Under the pieces are notes generated by a model, which saw only the letters and a program-made list of their open reading frames with translations, did no database searches and was not told where the DNA came from. 45,000 nucleotides of DNA from Sphaeroforma sirkka. Its lineage: Eukaryota; Opisthokonta; Ichthyosporea; Ichthyophonida. Shown one piece after another: positions 30,901-44,444 of the stretch. Position 1 is the first letter of the stretch. The number at the start of each line of letters is the position of its first letter. The stretch spans positions 92,501-137,500 of the forward strand of contig LUCW03002201.1 in NCBI GenBank assembly GCA_001586965.3, given 5' to 3'. The translations under genes and the position numbers were made by a program.

Positions 30901-33900
30901 AAATGGGTTGTGTGGATGTATAGCAAGCAATGAATAAATATTTTTTAATGGATTCTTAAATGGGTTTGTGTGGATGTATAGCAAGCAATGAATAAATAAT
31001 TTTAATGGATTCTTAAATGGGTTGTGTGGATGTATAGCAAGCAATGAAATAAATAATTTTAATGGATTCTTAAATGGGTTGTGTGGATGTATAGCAAGCA
31101 ATGAATAAATAATTTTAATGGATTCTTAAATGGGTTGTGTGGATGTATAGCAAGCAATGAATAAATAATTTTAATGGATTCTTAAATGGGTTGTGTGGAT
31201 GTATAGCAAGCAATGAATAAATAATTTTAATGGATTCTTAAATGGGTTGTGTGGATGTATAGCAAGCAATGAATAAATAATTTTAATGGATTCTTAAATG
31301 GGTTTGTGTGGATGTATAGCAAGCAATGAATAAATAATTTTAATGGATTCTTAAATGGGTTTGTGTGGATGTATAGCAAGCAATGAATAAATAATTTTAA
31401 TGGATTCTTAAATGGGTTTGTGTGGATGTATAGCAAGCAATGAATAAATAATTTTAATGGATTCTTAAATGGGTTTGTGTGGATGTATAGCAAGCAATGA
31501 ATAAATAATTTTAATGGATTCTTAAATGGGTTGTGTGATGTATAGCAAGCAATGAATAAATAATTTTAATGATTCTTAAATGGGTTTGTGTGGATGTATA
31601 GCAAGCAATGAATAAATAATTTTAATGGATTCTTAAATGGGTTGTGTGGATGTATAGCAAGCAATGAATAAATAATTTTAATGGATTCTTAAATGGTTTG
31701 TGTGGATGTATAGCAAGCAATGAATAAATAATTTTAATGGATTCTTAAATGGGTTGTGTGGATGTATAGCAAGCAATGAATAAATAATTTTAATGGATTC
31801 TTAAATGGGTTGTGTGGATGTATAGCAAGCAATGAATAAATAATTTTAATGGATTCTTAAATGGGTTGTGTGGATGTATAGCAAGCAATGAATAAATAAT
31901 TTTAATGGATTCTTAAATGGGTTGTGTGGATGTATAGCAAGCAATGAATAAATAATTTTAATGGATTCTTAAATGGGTTTGTGTGGATGTATAGCAAGCA
32001 ATGAATAAATAATTTTAATGGATTCTTAAATGGGTTGTGTGGATGTATAGCAAGCAATGAATAAATAATTTTAATGGATTCTTAAATGGGTTGTGTGGAT
32101 GTATAGCAAGCAATGAATAAATAATTTTAATGGATTCTTAAATGGGTTGTGTGGATGTATAGCAAGCAATGAATAAATAATTTTAATGGATTCTTAAATG
32201 GGTTGTGTGGATGTATAGCAAGCAATGAATAAATAATTTTAATGGATTCTTAAATGGGTTGTGTGGATGTATAGCAAGCAATGAATAAATAATTTTAATG
32301 GATTCTTAAATGGGTTTGTGTGGATGTATAGCAAGCAATGAATAAATAATTTTAATGGATTCTTAAATGGGTTGTGTGGATGTATAGCAAGCAATGAATA
32401 AATAATTTTAATGGATTCTTAAATGGGTTGTGTGGATGTATAGCAAGCAATGAATAAATAATTTTAATGGATTCTTAAATGGGTTGTGTGGATGTATAGC
32501 AAGCAATGAATAAATAATTTTAATGGATTCTTAAATGGGTTGTGTGGATGTATAGCAAGCAATGAATAAATAATTTTAATGGATTCTTAAATGGGTTGTG
32601 TGGATGTATAGCAAGCAATGAATAAATAATTTTAATGGATTCTTAAATGGGTTGTGTGGATGTATAGCAAGCAATGAATAAATAATTTTAATGGATTCTT
32701 AAATGGGTTTGTGTGGATGTATAGCAAGCAATGAATAAATAATTTTAATGGATTCTTAAATGGGTTTGTGTGGATGTATAGCAAGCAATGAATAAATAAT
32801 TTTAATGGATTCTTAAATGGGTTGTGTGGATGTATAGCAAGCAATGAATAAATAATTTTAATGGATTCTTAAATGGGTTGTGTGGATGTATAGCAAGCAA
32901 TGAATAAATAATTTTAATGGATTCTTAAATGGGTTGTGTGGATGTATAGCAAGCAATGAATAAATAATTTTAATGGATTCTTAAATGGGTTGTGTGGATG
33001 TATAGCAAGCAATGAATAAATAATTTTAATGGATTCTTAAATGGGTTTGTGTGGATGTATAGCAAGCAATGAATAAATAATTTTAATGGATTCTTAAATG
33101 GGTTGTGTGGATGTATAGCAAGCAATGAATAAATAATTTTAATGGATTCTTAAATGGGTTGTGTGGATGTATAGCAAGCAATGAATAAATAATTTTAATG
33201 GATTCTTAAATGGGTTTGTGTGGATGTATAGCAAGCAATGAATAAATAATTTTAATGGATTCTTAAATGGGTTGTGTGGATGTATAGCAAGCAATGAATA
33301 AATAATTTTAATGGATTCTTAAATGGGTTGTGTGGATGTATAGCAAGCAATGAATAAATAATTTTAATGGATTCTTAAATGGGTTGTGTGGATGTATAGC
33401 AAGCAATGAATAAATAATTTTAATGGATTCTTAAATGGGTTTTGTGTGGATGTATAGCAAGCAATGAATAAATAATTTTTAATGGATTCTTAAATGGGTT
33501 GTGTGGATGTATAGCAAGCAATGAATAAATAATTTTAATGGATTCTTAAATGGGTTTGTGTGGATGTATAGCAAGCAATGAATAAATAATTTTAATGGAT
33601 TCTTAAATGGGTTGTGTGGATGTATAGCAAGCAATGAATAAATAATTTTAATGGATTCTTAAATGGGTTGTGTGGATGTATAGCAAGCAATGAATAAATA
33701 ATTTTAATGGATTCTTAAATGGGTTGTGTGGATGTATAGCAAGCAATGAATAAATAATTTTAATGGATTCTTAAATGGGTTGTGTGGATGTATAGCAAGC
33801 AATGAATAAATAATTTTAATGGATTCTTAAATGGGTTGTGTGGATGTATAGCAAGCAATGAATAAATAATTTTAATGGATTCTTAAATGGGTTGTGTGGA

Positions 33901-36900
33901 TGTATAGCAAGCAATGAATAAATAATTTTAATGGATTCTTAAATGGAGTTTGTGTGGATGTATAGCAAGCAATGAATAAATAATTTTTAATGGATTCTTA
34001 AATGGGTTTGTGTGGATGTATAGCAAGCAATGAATAAATAATTTTAATGGATTCTTAAATGGGTTTGTGTGGATGTATAGCAAGCAATGAATAAATAATT
34101 TTAATGGATTCTTAAATGGGTTGTGTGGATGTATAGCAAGCAATGAATAAATAATTTTAATGGATTCTTAAATGGGTTGTGTGGATGTATAGCAAGCAAT
34201 GAATAAATAATTTTAATGGATTCTTAAATGGGTTTGTGTGGATGTATAGCAAGCAATGAATAAATAATTTTAATGGATTCTTAAATGGGTTGTGTGGATG
34301 TATAGCAAGCAATGAATAAATAATTTTAATGGATTCTTAAATGGGTTGTGTGGATGTATAGCAAGCAATGAATAAATAATTTTAATGGATTCTTAAATGG
34401 GTTGTGTGGATGTATAGCAAGCAATGAATAAATAATTTTAATGGATTCTTAAATGGGTTGTGTGGATGTATAGCAAGCAATGAATAAATAATTTTAATGG
34501 ATTCTTAAATGGGTTGTGTGGATGTATAGCAAGCAATGAATAAATAATTTTAATGGATTCTTAAATGGGTTGTGTGGATGTATAGCAAGCAATGAATAAA
34601 TAATTTTAATGGATTCTTAAATGGGTTGTGTGGATGTATAGCAAGCAATGAATAAATAAATTTTAATGGATTCTTAAATGGGTTGTGTGGATGTATAGCA
34701 AGCAATGAATAAATAATTTTAATGGATTCTTAAATGGGTTGTGTGGATGTATAGCAAGCAATGAATAAATAATTTTAATGGATTCTTAAATGGGTTGTGT
34801 GGATGTATAGCAAGCAATGAATAAATAATTTTAATGGATTCTTAAATGGGTTGTGTGGATGTATAGCAAGCAATGAATAAATAATTTTAATGGATTCTTA
34901 AATGGGTTGTGTGGATGTATAGCAAGCAATGAATAAATAATTTTAATGGATTCTTAAATGGGTTGTGTGGATGTATAGCAAGCAATGAATAAATAAATTT
35001 TAATGGATTCTTAAATGGGTTGTGTGTGGATGTATAGCAAGCAATGAATAAATAATTTTAATGGATTCTTAAATGGGTTGTGTGGATGTATAGCAAGCAA
35101 TGAATAAATAAATTTTTTAATGGATTCTTAAATGGGTTGTGTGGATGTATAGCAAGCAATGAATAAATAATTTTAATGGATTCTTAAATGGGTTGTGTGG
35201 ATGTATAGCAAGCAATGAATAAATAATTTTAATGGATTCTTAAATGGGTTGTGTGGATGTATAGCAAGCAATGAATAAATAATTTTAATGGATTCTTAAA
35301 TGGGTTTGTGTGGATGTATAGCAAGCAATGAATAAATAATTTTAATGGATTCTTAAATGGGTTGTGTGGATGTATAGCAAGCAATGAATAAATAATTTTA
35401 ATGGATTCTTAAATGGGTTTGTGTGGATGTATAGCAAGCAATGAATAAATAATTTTAATGGATTCTTAAATGGGTTGTGTGGATGTATAGCAAGCAATGA
35501 ATAAATAATTTTAATGGATTCTTAAATGGGTTGTGTGGGATGTATAGCAAGCAATGAATAAATAATTTTAATGGATTCTTAAATGGGTTGTGTGGATGTA
35601 TAGCAAGCAATGAATAAATAATTTTAATGGATTCTTAAATGGGTTGTGTGGATGTATAGCAAGCAATGAATAAATAATTTTAATGGATTCTTAAATGGGT
35701 TGTGTGGATGTATAGCAAGCAATGAATAAATAATTTTAATGGATTCTTAAATGGGTTTGTGTGGATGTATAGCAAGCAATGAATAAATAATTTTAATGGA
35801 TTCTTAAATGGGTTTGTGTGGATGTATAGCAAGCAATGAATAAAAATAATTTTAATGGATTCTTAAATGGGTTGTGTGGATGTATAGCAAGCAATGAATA
35901 AATAATTTTAATGGATTCTTAAATGGGTTGTGTGGATGTATAGCAAGCAATGAATAAATAATTTTAATGGATTCTTAAATGGGTTTGTGTGGATGTATAG
36001 CAAGCAATGAATAAATAATTTTAATGGATTCTTAAATGGGTTGTGTGGATGTATAGCAAGCAATGAATAAAATAATTTTAATGGATTCTTAAATGGGTTG
36101 TGTGGATGTATAGCAAGCAATGAATAAATAATTTTAATGGATTCTTAAATGGGTTGTGTGGATGTATAGCAAGCAATGAATAAATAATTTTAATGGATTC
36201 TTAAATGGGTTGTGTGGATGTATAGCAAGCAATGAATAAATAATTTTAATGGATTCTTAAATGGGTTGTGTGGATGTATAGCAAGCAATGAATAAATAAT
36301 TTTAATAATGGATTCTTAAATGGGTTGTGTGGATGTATAGCAAGCAATGAATAAATAATTTTAATGGATTCTTAAATGGGTTGTGTGTGGATGTATAGCA
36401 AGCAATGAATAAATAATTTTAATGGATTCTTAAATGGGTTTGTGGATGTATAGCAAGCAATGAATAAATAATTTTAATGGATTCTTAAATGGGTTGTGTG
36501 GATGTATAGCAAGCAATGAATAAATAATTTTAATGGATTCTTAAATGGGTTGTGTGGATGTATAGCAAGCAATGAATAAATAATTTTAATGGATTCTTAA
36601 ATGGGTTGTGTGGATGTATAGCAAGCAATGAATAAATAATTTTAATGGATTCTTAAATGGGTGTGTGTGGATGTATAGCAAGCAATGAATAAATAATTTT
36701 AATGGATTCTTAAATGGGTTGTGTGGATGTATAGCAAGCAATGAATAAATAATTTTAATGGATTCTTAAATGGGTTGTGTGGATGTATAGCAAGCAATGA
36801 ATAAATAATTTTAATGGATTCTTAAATGGGTTGTGTGGATGTATAGCAAGCAATGAATAAATAATTTTAATGGATTCTTAAATGGGTTGTGTGGATGTAT

Positions 36901-39900
36901 AGCAAGCAATGAATAAATAATTTTAATGGATTCTTAAATGGGTTGTGTGGATGTATAGCAAGCAATGAATAAATAATTTTAATGGATTCTTAAATGGGTT
37001 GTGTGGATGTATAGCAAGCAATGAATAAATAATTTTAATGGATTCTTAAATGGGTTTGTGTGGATGTATAGCAAGCAATGAATAAATAATTTTAATGGAT
37101 TCTTAAATGGGTTGTGTGGATGTATAGCAAGCAATGAATAAATAATTTTAATGGATTCTTAAATGGGTTTGTGTGGATGTATAGCAAGCAATGAATAAAT
37201 AATTTTAATGGATTCTTAAATGGGTTGTGTGGATGTATAGCAAGCAATGAATAAATAATTTTAATGGATTCTTAAATGGGTTGTGTGGATGTATAGCAAG
37301 CAATGAATAAATAATTTTAATGGATTCTTAAATGGGTTGTGTGGATGTATAGCAAGCAATGAATAAATAAAATTTTAATGGATTCTTAAATGGGTTTGTG
37401 TGGATGTATAGCAAGCAATGAATAAATAATTTTAATGGATTCTTAAATGGGTTGTGTGGATGTATAGCAAGCAATGAATAAATAATTTTAATGGATTCTT
37501 AAATGGGTTGTGTGGATGTATAGCAAGCAATGAATAAATAATTTTAATGGATTCTTAAATGGGTTGTTGTGGATGGATGTATAGCAAGCAATGAATAAAT
37601 AATTTTAATGGATTCTTAAATGGGTTTGTGTGGATGTATAGCAAGCAATGAATAAAAATTTTTTAATGGATTCTTAAATGGGTTGTGTGGATGTATAGCA
37701 AGCAATGAATAAATAATTTTAATGGATTCTTAAATGGGTTGTGTGGATGTATAGCAAGCAATGAATAAATAATTTTAATGGATTCTTAAATGGGTTGTGT
37801 GGATGTATAGCAAGCAATGAATAAATAATTTTAATGGATTCTTAAATGGGTTGTGTGGATGTATAGCAAGCAATGAATAAATAATTTTAATGGATTCTTA
37901 AATGGGTTGTGTGGATGTATAGCAAGCAATGAAATAAATAATTTTAATGGATTCTTAAATGGGTTGTGTGGATGTATAGCAAGCAATGAATAAATAATTT
38001 TAATGGATTCTTAAATGGGTTGTGTGAATGTATAGCAAGCAATGAATAAATAATTTTAATGGATTCTTAAATGGGTTGTGTGGATGTATAGCAAGCAATG
38101 AATAAATAATTTTAATGGATTCTTAAATGGGTTGTGTGGATGTATAGCAAGCAATGAATAAATAATTTTAATGGATTCTTAAATGGGTTGTGTGGATGTA
38201 TAGCAAGCAATGAATAAATAATTTTTAATGGATTCTTAAATGGGTTGTGTGGATGTATAGCAAGCAATGAATAAATAATTTTAATGGATTCTTAAATGGG
38301 TTGTGTGGATGTATAGCAAGCAATGAATAAAAATAATTTTAATGGATTCTTAAATGGGTTGTGTGGATGTATAGCAAGCAATGAATAAATAATTTTAATG
38401 GATTCTTAAATGGGTTGTGTGGATGTATAGCAAGCAATGAATAAATAATTTTAATGGATTCTTAAATGGGTTGTGTGGATGTATAGCAAGCAATGAATAA
38501 ATAATTTTAATGGATTCTTAAATGGGTTGTGTGGATGTATAGCAAGCAATGAATAAATAATTTTAATGGATTCTTAAATGGGTTGTGTGGATGTATAGCA
38601 AGCAATGAATAAATAATTTTAATGGATTCTTAAATGGGTTGTGTGGATGTATATAAGCAATGAATAAATAATTTTAATGGATTCTTAAATGGGTTGTGTG
38701 GATGTATAGCAAGCAATGAATAAATAATTTTAATGGATTCTTAAATGGGTTTGTGTGGATGTATAGCAAGCAATGAATAAAAATAATTTTAATGGATTCT
38801 TAAATGGGTTTGTGTGGATGTATAGCAAGCAATGAATAAATAATTTTAATGGATTCTTAAATGGGTTTGTGTGGATGTATAGCAAGCAATGAATAAATAA
38901 TTTTAATGGATTCTTAAATGGGTTGTGTGGATGTATAGCAAGCAATGAATAAATAATTTTAATGGATTCTTAAATGGGTTGTGTGGATGTATAGCAAGCA
39001 ATGAATAAAAATAATTTTAATGGATTCTTAAATGGGTTGTGTGGATGTATAGCAAGCAATGAATAAATAATTTTAATGGATTCTTAAATGGGTTTGTGTG
39101 GATGTATAGCAAGCAATGAATAAATAATTTTAATGGATTCTTAAATGGGTTTGTGTGGATGTATAGCAAGCAATGAATAAATAATTTTAATGGATTCTTA
39201 AATGGGTTGTGTGGATGTATAGCAAGCAATGAATAAATAATTTTAATGGATTCTTAAATGGGTTGTGTGATGGATGTATAGCAAGCAATGAATAAATAAT
39301 TTTAATGGATTCTTAAATGGGTTGTGTGGATGTATAGCAAGCAATGAATAAATAATTTTAATGGATTCTTAAATGGGTTGTGTGGATGTATAGCAAGCAA
39401 TGAATAAATAATTTTAATGGATTCTTAAATGGGTTGTGTGGATGTATAGCAAGCAATGAATAAATAATTTTAATGGATTCTTAAATGGGTTGTGTGGATG
39501 TATAGCAAGCAATGAATAAATAATTTTAATGGATTCTTAAATGGGTTGTGTGGATGTATAGCAAGCAATGAATAAATAATTTTAATGGATTCTTAAATGG
39601 GTTGTGTGGATGTATAGCAAGCAATGAATAAATAATTTTAATGATTCTTAAATGGGTTGTGTGGATGTATAGCAAGCAATGAATAAATAATTTTAATGGA
39701 TTCTTAAATGGGTTGTGTGGATGTATAGCAAGCAATGAATAAATAATTTTAATGGATTCTTAAATGGGGGTTGTGTGGATGTATAGCAAGCAATGAATAA
39801 ATAATTTTAATGGATTCTTAAATGGGTTGTGTGGATGTATAGCAAGCAATGAATAAATAATTTTAATGGATTCTTAAATGGGTTGTGTGGATGTATAGCA

Positions 39901-42900
39901 AGCAATGAATAAATAATTTTAATGGATTCTTAAATGGGTTGTGTGGATGTATAGCAAGCAATGAATAAATAATTTTAATGGATTCTTAAATGGGTTTGTG
40001 TGGATGTATAGCAAGCAATGAATAAATAATTTTAATGGATTCTTAAATGGGTTGTGTGGATGTATAGCAAGCAATGAATAAATAATTTTAATGGATTCTT
40101 AAATGGTTTGTGTGGATGTATAGCAAGCAATGAATAAATAATTTAATAATGATTCTTAAATGGGTTTGTGGATATATAGCAAGCAATGAATAAATAATTT
40201 TAATGGATTCTTAAATGGTTTGTGTGGATGTATAGCAAGCAATGAATAAATAATTTTAATGGATTCTTAAATGGGTTTGTGTGGATGTATAGCAAGCAAT
40301 GAATAAATAAATAATTTTAATGGATTCTTAAATGGGTTGTGTGGATGTATAGCAAGCAATGAATAAATAATTTTAATGGATTCTTAAATGGGTTTGTGTG
40401 GATGTATAGCAAGCAATGAATAAATAATTTTAATGGATTCTTAAATGGGTTGTGTGGATGTATAGCAAGCAATGAATAAATAATTTTAATGGATTCTTAA
40501 ATGGGTTGTGTGGATGTATAGCAAGCAATGAATAAATATATTTTAATGGATTCTTAAATGGGTTGTGTGGATGTATAGCAAGCAATGAATAAATAATTTT
40601 AATGGATTCTTAAATGGGTTGTGTGGATGTATAGCAAGCAATGAATAAATAAATAAAATTTTAATGGATTCTTAAATGGGTTGTGTGGATGTATAGCAAG
40701 CAAAGCAATGAATAAATAATTTTAATGGATTCTTAAATGGGTTGTGTGGATGTATAGCAAGCAATGAATAAATAATTTTAATGGATTCTTAAATGGGTTG
40801 TGTGGATGTATAGCAAGCAATGAATAAATAATTTTAATGGATTCTTAAATGGGTTGTGTGGATGTATAGCAAGCAATGAATAAATAATTTTAATGGATTC
40901 TTAAATGGGTTGTGTGGATGTATAGCAAGCAATGAATAAATAATTTTAATGGATTCTTAAATGGGTTGTGTGGATGTATAGCAAGCAATGAATAAATAAT
41001 TTTAATGGATTCTTAAATGGGTTGTGTGGATGTATAGCAAGCAATGAATAAATAATTTTAATGGATTCTTAAATGGGTTGTGTGGATGTATAGCAAGCAA
41101 TGAATAAATAATTTTAATGGATTCTTAAATGGGTTGTGTGGATGTATAGCAAGCAATGAATAAATAATTTTAATGGATTCTTAAATGGTTTGTTTGGTAT
41201 GTATAGCAAGCAATGAATAAATAATTTTAATGGATTCTTAAATGGGTTTGTGTGGATGTATAGCAAGCAATGAATAAATAATTTTAATGGATTCTTAAAT
41301 GGGTTTGTGTGGATATATATAGCAAGCAATGAATAAATAATTTTAATGGATTCTTAAATGGGTTGTGTGGATGTATAGCAAGCAATGAATAAATAATTTT
41401 AATGGATTCTTAAATGGGTTGTGTGGATGTATAGCAAGCAATGAATAAATAATTTTAATGGATTCTTAAATGGGTTGTGTGGATGTATAGCAAGCAATGA
41501 ATAAATAATTCAAATGGATTCTTAAATGGGTTTGTGTGGATATATAGCAAGCAATGAATAAATAATTTTAATGGATTCTTAAATGGGTTTGTGTGGATGT
41601 ATAGCAAGCAATGAATAAATAATTTTAATGGATTCTTAAATGGGTTGTGTGGATATATAGCAAGCAATGAATAAATAATTTTAATGGATTCTTAAATGGG
41701 TTGTGTGGATGTATAGCAAGCAATGAATAAATAATTTTAATGGATTCTTAAATGGGTTGTGTGGATGTATAGCAAGCAATGAATAAATGATTTTAATGGA
41801 TTCTTAAATGGGTTGTGTGGATGTATAGCAAGCAATGAATAAATAATTTTAATGGATTCTTAAATGGGTTGTGTGGATGTATAGCAAGCAATGAATAAAT
41901 AATTTTAATGGATTCTTAAATGGGTTTGTGTGGATGTATAGCAAGCAATGAATAAATAATTTTAATGGATTCTTAAATGGGTTGTGTGGATGTATAGCAA
42001 GCAATGAATAAATAATTTTAATGGATTCTTAAATGGGTTTGTGTGGATGTATAGCAAGCAATGAATAAATAATTTTAATGGATTCTTAAATGGGTTGTGT
42101 GGATATATAGCAAGCAATGAATAAATAATTTTAATGGATTCTTAAATGGGTTGTGTGGATGTATAGCAAGCAATGAATAAATAATTTTAATGGATTCTTA
42201 AATGGGTTTGTGTGGATGTATAGCAAGCAATGAATAAATAATTTTTAATGGATTCTTAAATGGGTTGTGTGGATGTATAGCAAGCAATGAATAAATAATT
42301 TTAATGGATTCTTAAATGGGTTGTGTGGATGTATAGCAAGCAATGAATAAATAATTTTAATGGATTCTTAAATGGGTTGTGTGGATGTATAGCAAGCAAT
42401 GAATAAATAATTTTTAATGGATTCTTAAATGGGTTTGTGTGGATGTATAGCAAGCAAGCAATGAATAAATAATTTTAATGGATTCTTAAATGGGTTGTGT
42501 GGATGTATAGCAAGCAATGAATAAATAATTTTAATGGATTCTTAAATGGGTTGTGTGGATGTATATAGCAAGCAATGAATAAATAATTTTAATGGATTCT
42601 TAAATGGGTTGTGTGGATGTATAGCAAGCAATGAATAAATAGTTTTTTAATGGATTCTTAAATGGGTTGTGTGTGTGAATGTATAGCAAGCAATGAATAA
42701 ATAATTTTAATGGATTCTTAAATGGGTTGTGTGGATGTATAGCAAGCAATGAATAAATAATTCAAATGGATTCTTAAATGAGTTGTGTGGATGTATAGCA
42801 AGCAATGAATAAATAATTTTAATGGATTCTTAAATGGGTTGTGTGGATGTATAGCAAGCAATGAATAATTTTTTTAACTGATTCTTAAATGGGTTGTGTG

Positions 42901-43468
42901 GATATATAGCAAAGCAATGATTAAATAATTTTAATGGATTCTTAAATGGGTTGTGTGGATGTATAGCAAGCTTATTGTAATGGATTCTTAAATGGGTTGT
43001 GTGGATTTATAGCAAGCAATGAATAAATAATTTTAATGGATTCTTAAATGGATTTTGTGGATGTATAGCAAGCAATGAATAAATAATTCAAATAGATTCT
43101 TAAATGGGTTGTGTGAATGTATAGCAAGCAATAAATAAATAAATAATTTTAATGGATTCTTAAATGGGTTGTGTGGATTTGTAGCAAGCATTGAATAAAA
43201 AAATTTAATGGATTATTAATTGGGTTTTGTGGATGTATAGCAAGCAATGAACAAATAATTCAAATGGATTCTTAAATGGGTTGTGTGGATATATAGCAAG
43301 CATTGAATAAATAATTTTAATGGATTCTTAAATGGGTTGTGTGGATGTATAACAAGCAATGAATATATATAAATTTATTGGATTCTTAAATGAGTTGTGT
43401 GGATGTATAGCAAGCAATGAATAAATAATTTTAATGGATTCTTAAATGGGTTGTGTGGATGTATAGCA
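15923..43468. repeat. Giant 56-bp minisatellite array (~27.5 kb, ~490 copies)
   Basis: The unit reads, in two adjoining pieces, AATAAATAATTTTAATGGAT then TCTTAAATGG, followed by GTTGTGTGGATGTATAGCAA and GCAATG; 56 bp in total. At 27,546 bp that gives about 490 copies. Most core units are identical. Variants are mainly one extra T (GGGTTTGTG, 57 bp), GATATATAG for GATGTATAG, and A/T run-length changes. About 2.5 kb on the left and 1 to 2 kb on the right are much more diverged. A decayed relative (GTGTGGATGAGCC) may start as early as 15875. The array is uninterrupted by any gene or transposon. It starts just after the Notchless stop codon, in its 3' UTR or downstream flank. Confidence 0.98.
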
Positions 43469-44444
43469 TAGTTTTAGAGGAAAGGTTAGAGGTAGTGTTA
43501 GAGGTAGTTTTAAAGGGAGTTTTAGAGGTAGTGTTAGCGGTAGTTTTAAGAATAGTGTCAGAGGTAGTTTTAGAAGTAATTTTAATAGAAGGTTTTGAGA
43601 TAGTTTGAAAGGTAGTCTTAGGTTTTAGAGGAAAGGTTAGAGGTAGTGTTAGAGGTAGTTTTAGAGGTAGTTTAAGATATAGTGAGAGAGCTAGTTTTAG
43701 AGGCAGTGTTGGAGGTAGTTTTAGAGGTATTTTTGATATAAACTTTAGAAGTAATTTCAGAGATATTTTTTAAGTAATTTTAGATATAGTGTTAGTGTTA
43801 GAGGTAGTTTTAAAGGTAGTGTTATAGGTAGTTTTAGAGGTAGTGTCAGAGGTACTGTTAGAGGTAGTGTTCAAGTTAGTTTTAGAGGTAGTATTAGAGA
43901 TAGTTTTAGAGGTAGTTTTAGAGGTAGTTTAAGAGGTAGTGCTAAAGGTAGTTTTAGAGATAATGTTGAAGATAGTTTTAGAGAGTAGTTATAAAGATAG
44001 TTTGGTGTTAGAGAATAGTAGTTCTAGAGAAAGTAATAGTTTTTTAATATTTAGTAGTTCTAGAGAGGTAGTTTTAGAGATATTTTTAGAAGTAGTAGTA
44101 TTAGTAGTAGTGTTAGAGTAGTGTTAGAGGTAGTTTTAGAGTGTTAGTAAATTTTAATTGTAGTTTTAGAGATAGTTTTAGAAGTAAATTTAGAGGTAGT
44201 GTTAGAGGTAGTTTTAGAGGTAGTTTTAGAGGTAATTTTAATTGTAGTTTTAGAGATAGTTTTAGAAGTAAATTTAGAGGTAGTGTTAGAGGTAGTTTTA
44301 GAGGTAGTTTTAGAATTAGTCTTAGCGGTAGTGCTAGAGATAGTTTTAGAGGTAGTGTAAGAAGTAGTTTTAAAGTTATTGTTAAAGGTAGTTTTAGAGG
44401 TGGTGCGAAGAGGTAGTTTTAGAGGTAGATTTAGAGGTAGTTTT
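43469..44444. repeat. 6/12-bp degenerate tandem repeat (GGTAGTTTTAGA)
   Basis: GGTAGT alternates with TTTAGA or GTTAGA for nearly 1 kb. It starts immediately after the truncated last 56-bp unit (…GTATAGCA) with no unique spacer. One 78-bp block, TTTAATTGTAGTTTTAGAGA onward, is repeated at about 44152 and 44234. Open frames here encode RGSFRGSVRGS-type repeats, which I take to be artefacts. Confidence 0.93.

Noticed and set aside
15923..43468. Dozens of minus-strand open frames of about 70-108 codons encoding IHCLLYIHTNPFKNPLKLF-type repeats
   Set aside because: They are by-products of the 56/57-bp satellite: one frame lacks stops whenever 57-bp units occur in a row. They have no independent codon signal and are identical at the DNA level.
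15923..43468. CRISPR-like array
   Set aside because: The repeats are contiguous with no unique spacers, and the setting is eukaryotic.
43939..44416. Arginine/serine/glycine-rich protein (RGSFRGSVRGS repeats)
   Set aside because: It is a translation of the 6/12-bp repeat; all nearby frames give similar low-complexity peptides and indels break the frame.
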